Origin: Flavobacteriales bacterium
Lineage (GTDB): Bacteria; Bacteroidota; Bacteroidia; Flavobacteriales; Flavobacteriaceae
Length of the DNA stretch: 64,000 nucleotides
Direction: 5' to 3'
NCBI GenBank assembly: GCA_020635875.1
Contig: JACJYY010000006.1
Location: 186,001 to 250,000, forward strand
The translations under genes were made by a program, and so were the position numbers. The notes under the pieces are model-generated. The model worked only from the letters and a program-made list of their open reading frames with translations. It searched no databases and was not told the DNA's origin. Of the stretch, positions 1-8,531 are shown piece after piece; the stretch's first letter is position 1, and every line of letters begins with the position of its first letter.

Positions 1-796
1 CCCATAAAGTTTCAACCGCATTTTCATTGATAACAAATTTAAACCCTCCATCTCCTAAAACCACTCCAGTCGCTGTATAAACATTTCCGTCTGTTGAAGT
101 TAAGGTTTTGTCTATAAACAATCCCGCTCCTCTTATAACTACCGTTGTTGCAGGTGCCGCTTCTTTAGTAAAAGAATACGCTAGAGTATTTCTGTTAAAT
201 GAAATATCATACTTACCCGCTTCTGTTATACTAAAATTAGTATCTGATCCCTCTTGGGCTGTTCCTTCAGTCCCTGAAGCTCCCCAACTTTTAGTCCATG
301 CATCACCCTCTCTAAACTTTAGTTCACCTACCGACAATTGATAACCTGAAATCGAATACACTACATCGTCAACCGTATTCAAATCTACATCTTCAGTCCA
401 AGCTCCGTTAACAGCCGTACCAATAATCCCAATACTTGGAACTGGCTCAACCACAGAACCTTCTTTGACTATACTGTACGCTCCAGAATTTAAATTAAAG
501 GTAAGGTCATACTTCCCTGCCTCCGTAATTAAAATACTTGTATCGCTTCCTTTAACAGCTGTACCACTTGGAAAACTAGACCCTCCCCAAATTATGGCAT
601 CATTTTCACGAAACTTTAAGGTTCCCACCTGCAAGGTATAACCCGGCGAAATGTAATTTCCTCCCGCTTGAGGAAACATTTGGACATCAGCATTCCCAAC
701 CAAGTTCGGAACAGCTGAGCCTAAAAAACCGACCTGCTGTGCTGACAAGTTTGCCATGCCTATTATAACCATGACTAGTACTAATAATTTTCTCAT
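1..796 (-). CDS. SusE/SusF-like outer-membrane protein (3' end outside window)
   Basis: The frame is open from the ATG at 796 to the window edge, so the C-terminus is missing. The N-terminus is a signal peptide of about 20 residues ending near LSAQQ. It is followed by two similar modules of about 85-90 residues, beginning VGFLGSAVP and IGIIGTAVNG; each contains LKFRE, an EAGKYD strand and a Y-S-(I/F) strand. A third module starts near VVIRGAGLF. This layout matches the SusE/SusF starch-binding lipoprotein family, though no lipobox cysteine is visible, so it may instead be a secreted relative. A role in binding glycans at the cell surface is inferred. No SusC/SusD genes lie on the visible side. 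Confidence 0.7.
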   Translation of the reverse strand, partial: MRKLLVLVMVIIGMANLSAQQVGFLGSAVPNLVGNADVQMFPQAGGNYISPGYTLQVGTLKFRENDAIIWGGSSFPSGTAVKGSDTSILITEAGKYDLTFNLNSGAYSIVKEGSVVEPVPSIGIIGTAVNGAWTEDVDLNTVDDVVYSISGYQLSVGELKFREGDAWTKSWGASGTEGTAQEGSDTNFSITEAGKYDISFNRNTLAYSFTKEAAPATTVVIRGAGLFIDKTLTSTDGNVYTATGVVLGDGGFKFVINENAVETLW

Positions 797-817
797 ATTT
801 TTTGAATTTAGTTTGGA

Positions 818-850
818 CAAATATAGTAATTCTGACCTAATAAACACAAA
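818..850 (-). promoter_or_regulatory. Bacteroidetes promoter for the SusE/F-like gene
   Basis: On the minus strand TATATTTG lies at 825-818 and a TTTG at 850-847, giving a 21-base spacing. This matches the flavobacterial -33/-7 consensus. The start codon follows about 21 bases after the -7 box. Confidence 0.55.
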
Positions 851-893
851 AAAGTGTTAAAGCTTGCGTTAAAAACACGAACTTTAACACTTT
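851..893 (-). terminator. Rho-independent terminator after mazG
   Basis: A perfect 12-bp inverted repeat (AAAGTGTTAAAG at 851-862 and CTTTAACACTTT at 882-893) encloses a 19-base loop. Read on the minus strand it is followed by further T residues. It lies 28 bases after the mazG stop. Confidence 0.75.
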
Positions 894-920
894 AAAAACG
901 GTAATAATAACCTGATTTAC

Positions 921-1697
921 CTAACTTACTTTAGCCTGTTCCCAATATTTATTCATCTCATCAATAGTTAATTCTTCTATTGATTTATCAATGCTTTTAG
1001 CTGCCTGTTCGATATATTGAAATCGTTTAATGAATTTTTTATTGGTTCGACTCAACGCTTCGTCTGGGTCAACATCAATAAATCTAGCATAATTTATTAA
1101 AGAAAACATAACGTCACCCAATTCATCAACTATTCCTTCTTTATTTCCTACACCTATTTCCACCTCCAACTCTGACAACTCCTCTTTAACCTTTTGCAAA
1201 ACCTCCGCACTATTTTCCCAATCAAAACCCACAGCTTTAACTTTAGCCTGAATCCGCATGGCTTTGACCAAAGAAGGCAACCCCTTTGGCACACCAGCCA
1301 AAACAGAAGTATTCCCTTCTTTAATTTTTAATTTTTCCCAATTGGCTTTAACCTCGTCCTCGGTGAGTTCTTTATCTATGTCGCCATAGATGTGCGGATG
1401 TCGAAAAATCAATTTATCACAAACAGTATTCAAAACATCAGCTACATCAAATTGATTGGATTCACTCGCAATCTTAGCATAAAACACCAAATGCAACATC
1501 AAATCTCCTAACTCCTTCTTTATTTCCTCGTAGTTATTATCCTCAATCGCATCGACCAACTCATAAACCTCTTCAATAGACAAAGAACTTAAACTCTGGA
1601 TAGTTTGTTTTTTATCCCATGGACATTTTTGACGCAAATCATCCATGATATCCAACAACCGCCCAAAGGCTTTTAGTTTTTCATCTCTCGTAGACAT
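921..1697 (-). CDS. mazG: Nucleoside triphosphate pyrophosphohydrolase MazG
   Basis: MazG hydrolyses (d)NTPs to NMP and pyrophosphate and is thought to clean damaged nucleotides from the pool. The 258-residue length is normal for the two-domain form. The first domain carries CPWD near residue 25, EEVYELVDA near 42 and KKELGDLMLH near 60. The second repeats the pattern with KEELSELEVE and DELGDVMFS, so both magnesium-binding EExxE...ExxD motifs are present. The gene is last in the def-DUF5606-mazG operon, 1 base after its upstream neighbour, and is closed by a strong terminator. Confidence 0.95.
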   Translation of the reverse strand: MSTRDEKLKAFGRLLDIMDDLRQKCPWDKKQTIQSLSSLSIEEVYELVDAIEDNNYEEIKKELGDLMLHLVFYAKIASESNQFDVADVLNTVCDKLIFRHPHIYGDIDKELTEDEVKANWEKLKIKEGNTSVLAGVPKGLPSLVKAMRIQAKVKAVGFDWENSAEVLQKVKEELSELEVEIGVGNKEGIVDELGDVMFSLINYARFIDVDPDEALSRTNKKFIKRFQYIEQAAKSIDKSIEELTIDEMNKYWEQAKVS

Positions 1698-1698
1698 T

Positions 1699-2103
1699 TT
1701 ACTCTTCCTTTACCTGCTCAAGTTTAAACTCCACGCCTTTATCTAACAACAAATTATACCACTGAACCACCTTTTTAATATCAGACGCATACACCCTGTC
1801 CTCATCATATTCTGGCAAAACTTCTCTAAAATAAGTCTCCAACACTTCTTTGCTTTCTTTATGAGATATCGTCTTCTCATTATTTTCTTTTTCAGCAATA
1901 GCTGCAAAAACAGAAGCCAATGAAACCTCTTCCGAATAGGTGTAAATTGAAATCTCTGACAATAAACTCACGTTGCTCTTGATATTTAATGATAGCTTTT
2001 TTCCGTCTAGCAACGACTCCACCACAAACCCACTTCTGGTTTGTGTTACTATGTTAAACAAACCTGGTTTACCTGAAACCGAAATAATTTTGTCAATTTC
2101 CAT
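1699..2103 (-). CDS. DUF5606 domain protein
   Basis: This 134-residue protein starts MEIDKIISVSGKPGLFNIV and matches the DUF5606 family, which is typical of Bacteroidetes. No signal peptide or membrane segment is seen. The N-terminal half looks like a small beta-rich barrel, and the C-terminal half (VLETYFREVLPEYDEDRVY, then VVQWYNLLLDKG) looks helical. The function is not known. It sits 5 bases after def and 1 base before mazG, a common flavobacterial order. That suggests a housekeeping role linked to translation or nucleotide hygiene, but this is inference only. Confidence 0.85.
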   Translation of the reverse strand: MEIDKIISVSGKPGLFNIVTQTRSGFVVESLLDGKKLSLNIKSNVSLLSEISIYTYSEEVSLASVFAAIAEKENNEKTISHKESKEVLETYFREVLPEYDEDRVYASDIKKVVQWYNLLLDKGVEFKLEQVKEE

Positions 2104-2108
2104 GTATT

Positions 2109-2696
2109 CTATTTTTTAAGTTTAGGGAATTTCATTTTATAATCAACTTTAATTTTTCCAATCATAATATTACTTAAACGTTTGGCTATTAATTTACGTT
2201 TAAGCATGGATATTTTGTCTGTAAACAACACGCCTTCTATGTGATCATACTCATGCTGTATCACTCTAGCTATTAAACCATCGTACACCTCTGTGTGTTT
2301 TTCAAAGTTTTCATCATAATATTCTATGGTGATTACTCTTCTTCTGGTCACATTTTCTCTTACATCCGGTATACTTAAACAGCCTTCATTAAACGACCAC
2401 TCATCTCCTTCTTCTTTAAGAATTTTGGCATTGATAAATACTTTTTTAAAACCCTTTAATAACTCTCGAACTTTCTCTGGCGCATCTTCATCTTCTGCAA
2501 AAGGAGCCGTATCCACCACAAAAACACGAATATCTAAACCTACCTGAGGAGCAGCCAGACCAACACCATGTGCATTGTACATCGTCTCAAACATATCCCC
2601 CAACAACGTGTTTTTTTCCTCTAGATACTCTTTTGAAATATCATTGGCAACCTTTCTCAAAACTGGGTCACCATATGCTATAATGGGTAATACCAT
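2109..2696 (-). CDS. def: Peptide deformylase
   Basis: Peptide deformylase removes the formyl group from the N-terminal methionine of new proteins. All three catalytic motifs are visible: GVGLAAPQ at residues 44-51, EGCLS at 104-108 (metal-binding Cys) and HEYDH at 148-152 (two metal-binding His and the catalytic Glu). At 195 residues it has the usual length for the Bacteroidetes form, which carries an insertion around residues 64-80. It is the first gene of a three-gene operon with its own promoter and is divergent from dnaX. Confidence 0.96.
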   Translation of the reverse strand: MVLPIIAYGDPVLRKVANDISKEYLEEKNTLLGDMFETMYNAHGVGLAAPQVGLDIRVFVVDTAPFAEDEDAPEKVRELLKGFKKVFINAKILKEEGDEWSFNEGCLSIPDVRENVTRRRVITIEYYDENFEKHTEVYDGLIARVIQHEYDHIEGVLFTDKISMLKRKLIAKRLSNIMIGKIKVDYKMKFPKLKK

Positions 2697-2718
2697 ATTG
2701 TTATTTTCTTTAAAAACC

Positions 2719-2748
2719 CAAAAGTAACCTTTATTTTTAATTCAACAA
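2719..2748 (-). promoter_or_regulatory. Promoter of the def-DUF5606-mazG operon
   Basis: On the minus strand TACTTTTG (2726-2719) fits TAnnTTTG. A TTG at 2748-2746 lies 19 bases upstream, the ideal flavobacterial spacing. The def start codon is 22 bases downstream of the box. Confidence 0.7.
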
Positions 2749-2777
2749 TTTAGGCAAACAAATAAATCTGCTCTATT

Positions 2778-2811
2778 TTGTCTTAATCTAAAAGCTTAAT
2801 ATCTATATTTG
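2778..2811 (+). promoter_or_regulatory. Promoter of dnaX
   Basis: TATATTTG at 2804-2811 is a perfect -7 box. A TTG at 2778-2780 lies 23 bases upstream. The dnaX ATG begins 17 bases after the box. Confidence 0.6.
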
Positions 2812-2828
2812 TATTCTTATAGAAACTT

Positions 2829-3902
2829 ATGGATCAATTTGTTGTTTCAGCACGAAAATACAGACCCCAATCATTTGATGATGTTGTTGGGCAACAAGTT
2901 ATTACAGATACGCTGCTGAACGCCATAAAAAACAATCACCTTGCCCAAGCCCTACTGTTTACTGGACCAAGAGGAGTAGGAAAAACGACTTGCGCCAGGA
3001 TATTGGCAAGAAAAATAAACCAACCTAACTACGATGACCCTAACGAAGATTTCTCTTTCAATGTTTTTGAACTGGATGCAGCCTCTAACAATAGTGTCGA
3101 CGACATCCGCAGTTTAATTGATCAAGTCAGAATCCCTCCTCAACAGGGCAAATTCAAGGTTTATATTATTGACGAGGTGCATATGCTATCTCAAGCTGCA
3201 TTTAACGCCTTTCTGAAAACCTTAGAGGAACCGCCAAAGCATATTATCTTTATTTTGGCAACGACCGAGAAACATAAAATTATACCTACTATTCTATCAC
3301 GGTGTCAAATCTTTGATTTTAAAAGAATAGTACCCAATGACGCAAAAAACTACCTAGAGAAAATTGCTAAATACCAAGACATCTCCTACGAAGAAGATGC
3401 TCTAGCAATTATTGCTCAAAAGGCGGATGGCGCAATGAGGGACGCGCTATCTATATTTGACAGAGTGGTTAGTTTTTGCGGAAATAACCTTACAAGGGAG
3501 GCCGTTTCAGAGAATTTAAATGTTTTAGATTACGATACCTATTTAAAAGTCACTGATTTAATCTTAAACAATAACATCCCTAATCTTTTATTAGAATTTG
3601 ATTCTATTTTATCCAAAGGTTTTGACGGACATCACTTTATTGCTGGGTTAGCCTCTCATTTTAGAAATCTGTTAGTATGCAAAAATGAAAAAACAGGAAT
3701 TCTACTTGAAGTAAGTGATAAAGCTAAAGAGCAATTTATTACCCAATCGCAAAAAGCAGATGAGACGTTCCTTATTAAAGCAATAGCAACTGCCAATGAT
3801 TGTGATCTCAAATACAAATCATCACAAAATCAACGTTTACTTGTCGAATTGACATTAATGCAATTGGCCTCCATCACTTTTGATGGAGAAAAAAAAAAGT
3901 AG
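2829..3902 (+). CDS. dnaX: DNA polymerase III gamma/tau subunit, 0-frame (gamma-like) product
   Basis: DnaX is the ATPase of the clamp loader that places the sliding clamp on primed DNA. The 357-residue 0-frame product holds the AAA+ core: Walker A GPRGVGKT at 46-53, Walker B DEVH at 115-118, and the clamp-loader domain III. The four-cysteine zinc module found between Walker A and B in many DnaX proteins is absent, with INQPNYDDPNEDF in its place. The frame ends at TAG 3900-3902, directly after a run of ten A (3889-3898). The tau-type continuation lies in the -1 frame. A full protein through the shift would be 563 residues. Confidence 0.93.
   Translation: MDQFVVSARKYRPQSFDDVVGQQVITDTLLNAIKNNHLAQALLFTGPRGVGKTTCARILARKINQPNYDDPNEDFSFNVFELDAASNNSVDDIRSLIDQVRIPPQQGKFKVYIIDEVHMLSQAAFNAFLKTLEEPPKHIIFILATTEKHKIIPTILSRCQIFDFKRIVPNDAKNYLEKIAKYQDISYEEDALAIIAQKADGAMRDALSIFDRVVSFCGNNLTREAVSENLNVLDYDTYLKVTDLILNNNIPNLLLEFDSILSKGFDGHHFIAGLASHFRNLLVCKNEKTGILLEVSDKAKEQFITQSQKADETFLIKAIATANDCDLKYKSSQNQRLLVELTLMQLASITFDGEKKK
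3889..3902 (+). promoter_or_regulatory. dnaX slippery site: A10 run with A-AAA-AAG next to a 0-frame stop
   Basis: Ten A residues at 3889-3898 are followed by G and then T-A-G. In the 0 frame the heptamer A AAA AAG (3893-3899) has the same phasing as the E. coli dnaX frameshift site, and the next codon is the stop TAG. A -1 slip, or RNA polymerase adding one A, continues as Val-Val-Asn-Tyr into the tau C-terminus. A homopolymer miscount in the assembly would look the same. Confidence 0.7.
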
Positions 3903-4519
3903 TTAATTACATCATTCCTGCTTCACATTTCTATATAAAAAATCAAGAAACAACAATTCTTTCTGTTCCTGAACCCAAAGTAGCTAAAGAGGAAGTAAAC
4001 TCTAATTCAACGATTGATAGAACATCTATCACTACTCCTAAACCCGAAACTGTAACTCGCAAAGCCTCTGCTTTGTCTCTAAAAAGTATTTCGACAAAAA
4101 AAGAAATACTAGAAATATCCTCCAACAAACCTTCCAAAGAAGCACTTACATCATCCGATTCATTTACGGAAGCTGAAATGAAAGTGATTTGGTACAAATT
4201 TGCTACAAAACTTGAAGAAAATGGCGAAAAAATTGAAGCTGCAATTTTACACCTTGCAGACCCTAAATTAGAAGGCGACCACACCATCTTGATTGAGCTT
4301 CCTAACGAAACTTCTTTGCGTCAATTTGATTCCAAAAAAGGGGTTCTTTTAAATCTCCTTAAAACCAAACTAAACAATAGCTCAATCACAATTGAAGTCA
4401 TCATTAATGAGGAGGTCGCCAAAAAAAACGCCTACACCGACGCCGACAAATACGAACGCTTAAAAGAAATCAATCCTAACCTCGAATTATTACAACAATT
4501 ATTCGATTTATATTACTAG
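3899..4519 (+). CDS. dnaX: tau-specific C-terminal region of DnaX, read in the -1 frame
   Basis: This frame is open with no stop from the A run to TAG at 4517-4519, giving 206 residues after the shift. It begins VVNYIIPASHF, a stretch that in flavobacterial DnaX, as I recall it, directly follows the FDGEKK motif. It then has a low-complexity Ser/Thr/Lys linker, and a folded C-terminal domain from about WYKFATKLEENGEKI to LLQQLFDLYY. There is an internal ATG at 4073, but no promoter was seen there, so it is better read as part of DnaX than as a separate gene. In other bacteria the tau tail binds the polymerase alpha subunit and the DnaB helicase. Confidence 0.8.
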   Translation, partial: VVNYIIPASHFYIKNQETTILSVPEPKVAKEEVNSNSTIDRTSITTPKPETVTRKASALSLKSISTKKEILEISSNKPSKEALTSSDSFTEAEMKVIWYKFATKLEENGEKIEAAILHLADPKLEGDHTILIELPNETSLRQFDSKKGVLLNLLKTKLNNSSITIEVIINEEVAKKNAYTDADKYERLKEINPNLELLQQLFDLYY

Positions 4520-4526
4520 AATCTCT

Positions 4527-4534
4527 TATTTTTG
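4527..4534 (+). promoter_or_regulatory. Candidate -7 box upstream of the CpsB-like gene
   Basis: TATTTTTG fits TAnnTTTG and lies 28 bases before the start codon. No clear -33 TTG was found at the expected distance. Confidence 0.4.
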
Positions 4535-4562
4535 TTGCGTCAAACAACACCTTTACCAAGCT

Positions 4563-5303
4563 ATGTTTTTCTTTAAAAAAGCTAAACCCAAATTAATCGA
4601 TTTATTTGATGGTAATTATGTAGATATACATAACCATATACTACCAGGAATTGATGATGGAAGCAAAGATTTTGAGCACACCAAAGAGCTCATAAAAGGA
4701 ATTGAAAACATAGGTTTTGGTCAATTTATTACTACTCCTCATGTAATTGATGGTCTTTGGAACAACACCGAAAATGACATTACAACCAATTTTGAAGAAA
4801 CATCCAAAAAACTAAACCAAGAAAACATACTCAAACCTACACGAACAGCAGCTGAGTACATGATGGACTACAAGTTCCATGAAAGAGTTAGAAAAGACAA
4901 ACTACTAACCCTCAAAGACAATTACTTGTTAGTTGAAATGTCTTATCAAAACGCCCCTATAAACCTATACGATATTATTTTTGATATTCAAGTGGCAGGT
5001 TACATACCTGTTTTAGCTCATCCAGAGCGTTACCTCTTTTTGGCAGGCAATTATGACGAATACAAAAAAATCAAAAGTAAAGGATGTAAATTTCAAATCA
5101 ATCTATTATCTGCCGTTGGTTATTACGGTCCTCATATCGTTGAGATAGCCGATAAATTGTTAAAAGATGGACTAATTGATTTTTCTGGATCGGACATCCA
5201 CAACAGACACAACATCATGAAATTCGAAAACAAACTTGAAATCAAGAACGTTGACGCTTTTAGGGAAAGTATTAAAAACAACGCCGTCTTTAAAGAAACT
5301 TAA
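4563..5303 (+). CDS. CpsB/CapC-family PHP phosphatase
   Basis: The family comprises manganese-dependent PHP-domain phosphatases, many of which remove phosphate from tyrosine kinases that control capsule or exopolysaccharide synthesis. The 246-residue length is normal. The first PHP motif, DIHNHILPGIDDGS near residues 21-34, is intact. Further motifs are TTPH near 58, a Glu in TAAEYMMDY, AHPERY near 155 and SGSDIHNRH near 212; these supply the expected metal ligands. It follows dnaX with a 43-base gap and overlaps the 3' end of the convergent DCC gene by 14 bases. The kinase partner is not in this window, so the substrate is unknown. Confidence 0.85.
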   Translation: MFFFKKAKPKLIDLFDGNYVDIHNHILPGIDDGSKDFEHTKELIKGIENIGFGQFITTPHVIDGLWNNTENDITTNFEETSKKLNQENILKPTRTAAEYMMDYKFHERVRKDKLLTLKDNYLLVEMSYQNAPINLYDIIFDIQVAGYIPVLAHPERYLFLAGNYDEYKKIKSKGCKFQINLLSAVGYYGPHIVEIADKLLKDGLIDFSGSDIHNRHNIMKFENKLEIKNVDAFRESIKNNAVFKET

Positions 5304-5697
5304 ATTTTAATTCTGGGGTTGGTATTCTACACTGATCTCTTTTGCCATACCACTTGTACCTGTTTTTAGCTACATAATCATAAGCCCAGTTTCTTATAGA
5401 TTCAGGAAAAATTTTTACCAGACCAAACAACGAATAAACCCCTCCTAAACTATCCATAATATCAATAATCGCTTCTGACTTATAGTAGTAATATTGGGAG
5501 GGAGCATAAAGTAATATTGAATCAATAGTGGGATCAATCTTTAAATGAGCAATGATTTGTTGTCCTACATCTGATTGCAAAGACACAAATCTAAAAACAT
5601 CCTTTTTATCTCTATCAATGACATAGTTGACCCAACCATTACACAAATTACAAACCCCATCAAATACAATAATTTTTTTGTCGTTAGGTAATTCCAT
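5290..5697 (-). CDS. DCC-family (DUF393) thiol-disulfide oxidoreductase-like protein
   Basis: The 135-residue protein has the signature FDGVCNLCNG near residues 12-21. This is a D-x-V-C-x-x-C motif on the thioredoxin-like fold that names the DCC family. The rest (RDKKDVFRFVSLQSD, then SEAIIDIMDSLGG and PESIRNWAYDYVAKNRYKWYG) matches the family along its length. A redox role is inferred from the CxxC, and the substrate is not known. It begins 2 bases after mutS2 and is probably co-transcribed with it. Its 3' end overlaps the CpsB-like gene. Confidence 0.85.
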   Translation of the reverse strand: MELPNDKKIIVFDGVCNLCNGWVNYVIDRDKKDVFRFVSLQSDVGQQIIAHLKIDPTIDSILLYAPSQYYYYKSEAIIDIMDSLGGVYSLFGLVKIFPESIRNWAYDYVAKNRYKWYGKRDQCRIPTPELKFKFL

Positions 5698-5699
5698 TA

Positions 5700-7871
5700 C
5701 TACTTTTTCTTTTTGGCTTGAACCAATTCTAACTCATCTATATTCACTTTGGAAATAAACAGTCCATAATTCACCGTAGCTATTTCTTTCTCTATCAACT
5801 CTATTTCACCAGTAGCTTTCCCATTTACCATTCGTACCCTATCTCCTAACTTAGGTTTAAGTTTAGGTTTTTCTTCCTTGACTTCGACCTCTTTTTTCTT
5901 CTTTTTCTCTATTCTAATCTCTTCAACTTTTGCCATTACTTCTTTAACTACTTCCTCCTTCTGTTTTTCCTCCTTAATGCGCTCTTTTTTAGTTACATGT
6001 TTGCGTTTGGCATTTTCTATCTCCACTAATTTCAAAGTGGCAGCAATAAACTCCTTTTTGTTTTTCGAATCAAAATATCTTTTGGCTAAATCATCTAACT
6101 TCTGCCCCAAATAAAGCACCTTTTGATTAGCATCAAACAACTCTTGATAACGTTCTAGTTTATGTTGAACTTTATTGTTTATTTCTTCTAACCTAACTCC
6201 TTCTACCCTTGCTTTTTCTTCTTCTTTTTTGAGTTCCTTTGATACTTTATCCAATTTATGTCTTTCCTTTTGCATACTGGCAATGGTTTTATCAAACCTC
6301 ACCTTACCCCCTTCCACTTTTTTCTTAGCTCTATTTATCAAACTAAAAGGAATTCCGTTTTTTTGGGCCACCTCAAAAGTAAAAGAACTACCTGCCTGAC
6401 CTAATTGCAATTGAAATGTAGGCTCTAATGATTGAGAATCAAACATCATGTTGGCATTGGTTGCATATTCTAATTCATCAACCAACAACTTGAGATTTGC
6501 ATAGTGTGTGGTAATGATGCCAAAGGCTTCTTTTTGATAAAACTCTTCCAGAAATATTTCAGCCAAAGCTCCTCCGAGTTCAGGATCACTTCCTGTACCA
6601 AACTCGTCTATTAAAAACAAGGTATTTCTATTACACTTTTTAAGAAAGTAATTCATGTTTTTGAGTCGGTAACTATAAGTACTCAAGTGGTTTTCTATAG
6701 ATTGATTATCTCCTATATCAGTCAAAATACGATCAAACCAACAGGTTTCACTCGCTGAGTGAACAGGAATAAAAATTCCTGACTGAATCATGAGTTGTAA
6801 TAAACCTACAGTTTTTAATGTAATACTCTTTCCTCCTGCATTAGGACCAGAAATAGCAATAATTCTATTTTCATTGCCTAGTTCTATTGTTTGAGCAAAG
6901 GTTTTTTCCTTTTTTGCTTGATTGGATAGCCACAATATAGGGTGTAGTGCTTCTTTAAAATAAAGCTTTCTTTCTTCCACAAAAGTTGGACATACTCCAT
7001 TAATTTGTTTGGCGTATTTTGATTTGGCATACAATACATCAATAGCTGTGAGATACTTTTGATAATCGACTAACTGTTCGGTATAGGGTCGAATTAATTC
7101 AGTCAACTCTTTTAGAATTTTTTCTATTTCCTCCTTTTCCTCAAATTTTAAATTTGACAACTCCCTCGAATAATTGAGAGTTTGTTCTGGCTCAATAAAT
7201 AGTATACTTCCTGTTTTTGAAGACCCTAAATATTGTCCCTTTATCTTTTTGCGATGCATCGCCAAAACAGCCAAAACTCTCCTGTCATCTATAACACTTT
7301 CCCTAATATCATCTAAATAACCCAAGCTACTATAATGAGATAATGCCCTAGCAAAACTTTGATTAATCTTACCTGAAATTCCCTGAAGTCTATGTCTTAT
7401 CTCCGATAATCGCTGAGAGGCATCGTTTTTCACCTCTCCGTATTTATCAATAATCCTATCAACTAACAGTACAATTTCTTTAGAATGATAAACACAATCA
7501 GAATATTCTAACAGCGAAGGATAAAACTCCTGATTCTTCTTCAAAAAATCAACAATAGCCATTGAACTTGAAACAACATCTTTGATTTTTCGAAAAGATA
7601 AAACCTCTAGAGTACTATTGGCTATCCTCAACATTTTTATTTCTCTATCAATGGTCTCAAATCCATGATTTGGCAAAGGATTATTATTATCAAAAGAAGA
7701 CAAATACTCTTTACTCAATTCCAGATTTTCCATCAACAAATCATTTGTTTTGAATGGAACTAACAACAAAACCTGCTCTCGTCCCATATCCGTAATACAA
7801 TGTGAGGCAACAGCTTCCAAAATAACATGAAACTGTAAGTCTTGTAATGTTTTAACGTGAATAAGAGCCAT
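5700..7871 (-). CDS. MutS2-like DNA mismatch/recombination ATPase without Smr domain
   Basis: The 723-residue protein has the MutS2 layout: an N-terminal helical region, the MutS core, the ABC-type ATPase, and a coiled coil. Walker A is GPNAGGKS at 342-349, followed by FLIDEFGTGSDP (Walker B) and the TTHYANLK switch. A long charged coiled coil follows (KEEEKARVEGVRLEE and onward), then a Lys/Glu linker. It ends in a small KOW-like segment (KLGDRVRMVNGKATGEI). The C-terminal Smr nuclease domain of Bacillus MutS2 is absent, as in other flavobacterial relatives known to me. MutS2 acts against recombination or on stalled ribosomes in different species, and which applies here is open. Confidence 0.88.
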   Translation of the reverse strand: MALIHVKTLQDLQFHVILEAVASHCITDMGREQVLLLVPFKTNDLLMENLELSKEYLSSFDNNNPLPNHGFETIDREIKMLRIANSTLEVLSFRKIKDVVSSSMAIVDFLKKNQEFYPSLLEYSDCVYHSKEIVLLVDRIIDKYGEVKNDASQRLSEIRHRLQGISGKINQSFARALSHYSSLGYLDDIRESVIDDRRVLAVLAMHRKKIKGQYLGSSKTGSILFIEPEQTLNYSRELSNLKFEEKEEIEKILKELTELIRPYTEQLVDYQKYLTAIDVLYAKSKYAKQINGVCPTFVEERKLYFKEALHPILWLSNQAKKEKTFAQTIELGNENRIIAISGPNAGGKSITLKTVGLLQLMIQSGIFIPVHSASETCWFDRILTDIGDNQSIENHLSTYSYRLKNMNYFLKKCNRNTLFLIDEFGTGSDPELGGALAEIFLEEFYQKEAFGIITTHYANLKLLVDELEYATNANMMFDSQSLEPTFQLQLGQAGSSFTFEVAQKNGIPFSLINRAKKKVEGGKVRFDKTIASMQKERHKLDKVSKELKKEEEKARVEGVRLEEINNKVQHKLERYQELFDANQKVLYLGQKLDDLAKRYFDSKNKKEFIAATLKLVEIENAKRKHVTKKERIKEEKQKEEVVKEVMAKVEEIRIEKKKKKEVEVKEEKPKLKPKLGDRVRMVNGKATGEIELIEKEIATVNYGLFISKVNIDELELVQAKKKK

Positions 7872-7876
7872 ATTGA

Positions 7877-7907
7877 TTTGTACTAATGATAGTTACAGCT
7901 ATATTTG
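7877..7907 (+). promoter_or_regulatory. Promoter of the small lipoprotein gene
   Basis: TTTG at 7877-7880, a 19-base spacer, then TATATTTG at 7900-7907 make an almost ideal flavobacterial promoter. The start codon is 32 bases downstream. Confidence 0.75.
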
Positions 7908-7938
7908 TAGCAGCACAAAATTATAAAAACAATTTCAG

Positions 7939-8472
7939 ATGCTTCTAAAGAAATTCGCGCTAATTCTACTTGTAATATTTACCATTTTGGCATGTGAAGA
8001 GGATAAAATCATTGTCCCTCATCAAAATGAATCCATCAATAAAATCGTCCTGAATTGTACCTCGTTGGACAGCACTGAATCTATCAATATTGAATACCCC
8101 CTTTCTAAAGAAATCACGCCTCCCAAATTAAGAGCAAACACAACCTATACAACTCGTCTGTACACCTACAATGTATTAGCCGACACCATACATGACGTAA
8201 CACCTCAAATTGAATTAAAAAAAGAAGCCAACCAGTTCTTTTACACACCAAGGTCAACTAGTATTAGCGTTGAATACAAGGATGTTGACGCGAACGAACA
8301 ACCTGTTGGATTAGAAACTACTCTAATAACAACTTCGGTCACTCAAACACAAATTGAAATCCAATTGATTCACCATCCTGTTAAATCCGTTGACAATAAT
8401 ACTATCAGTAATCCTTCTGCTGTGGGCGGAACCACAGATTTTAAATTTGAATTAGATCTGACTATCGAATAA
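7939..8472 (+). CDS. Small surface or periplasmic lipoprotein
   Basis: The 177-residue protein begins with a lipoprotein signal peptide, MLLKKFALILLVIFTILAC, with the lipidated Cys at residue 19 followed by EED. The mature part is beta-rich, with an ANTTYTTRLYTYN stretch and the ending VGGTTDFKFELDLTIE. These resemble a set of small flavobacterial lipoproteins that annotation pipelines name 'type 1 periplasmic binding fold superfamily'. I do not know its ligand. It has its own promoter and is divergent from mutS2. The neighbour at 8532 also encodes an exported protein. Confidence 0.65.
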   Translation: MLLKKFALILLVIFTILACEEDKIIVPHQNESINKIVLNCTSLDSTESINIEYPLSKEITPPKLRANTTYTTRLYTYNVLADTIHDVTPQIELKKEANQFFYTPRSTSISVEYKDVDANEQPVGLETTLITTSVTQTQIEIQLIHHPVKSVDNNTISNPSAVGGTTDFKFELDLTIE

Positions 8473-8531
8473 AATCAATGTGTTGTAATTGAAAATTTTT
8501 CTAATTATCTTGTGAACCCTATTTACAAGAA

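Noticed and set aside
108..341. 77-codon plus-strand frame near the left edge
   Set aside because: It lies antisense to the SusE/F-like gene, whose frame has a signal peptide and repeated domains.
3943..4287. 114-codon minus-strand frame opposite the dnaX tau region
   Set aside because: It has Ser-rich shadow composition, no homology and lies opposite a well-supported coding frame.
4073..4519. Separate hypothetical gene starting at the ATG 4073
   Set aside because: The same frame is open back to the A run of dnaX and its sequence continues the DnaX protein. No promoter was found.
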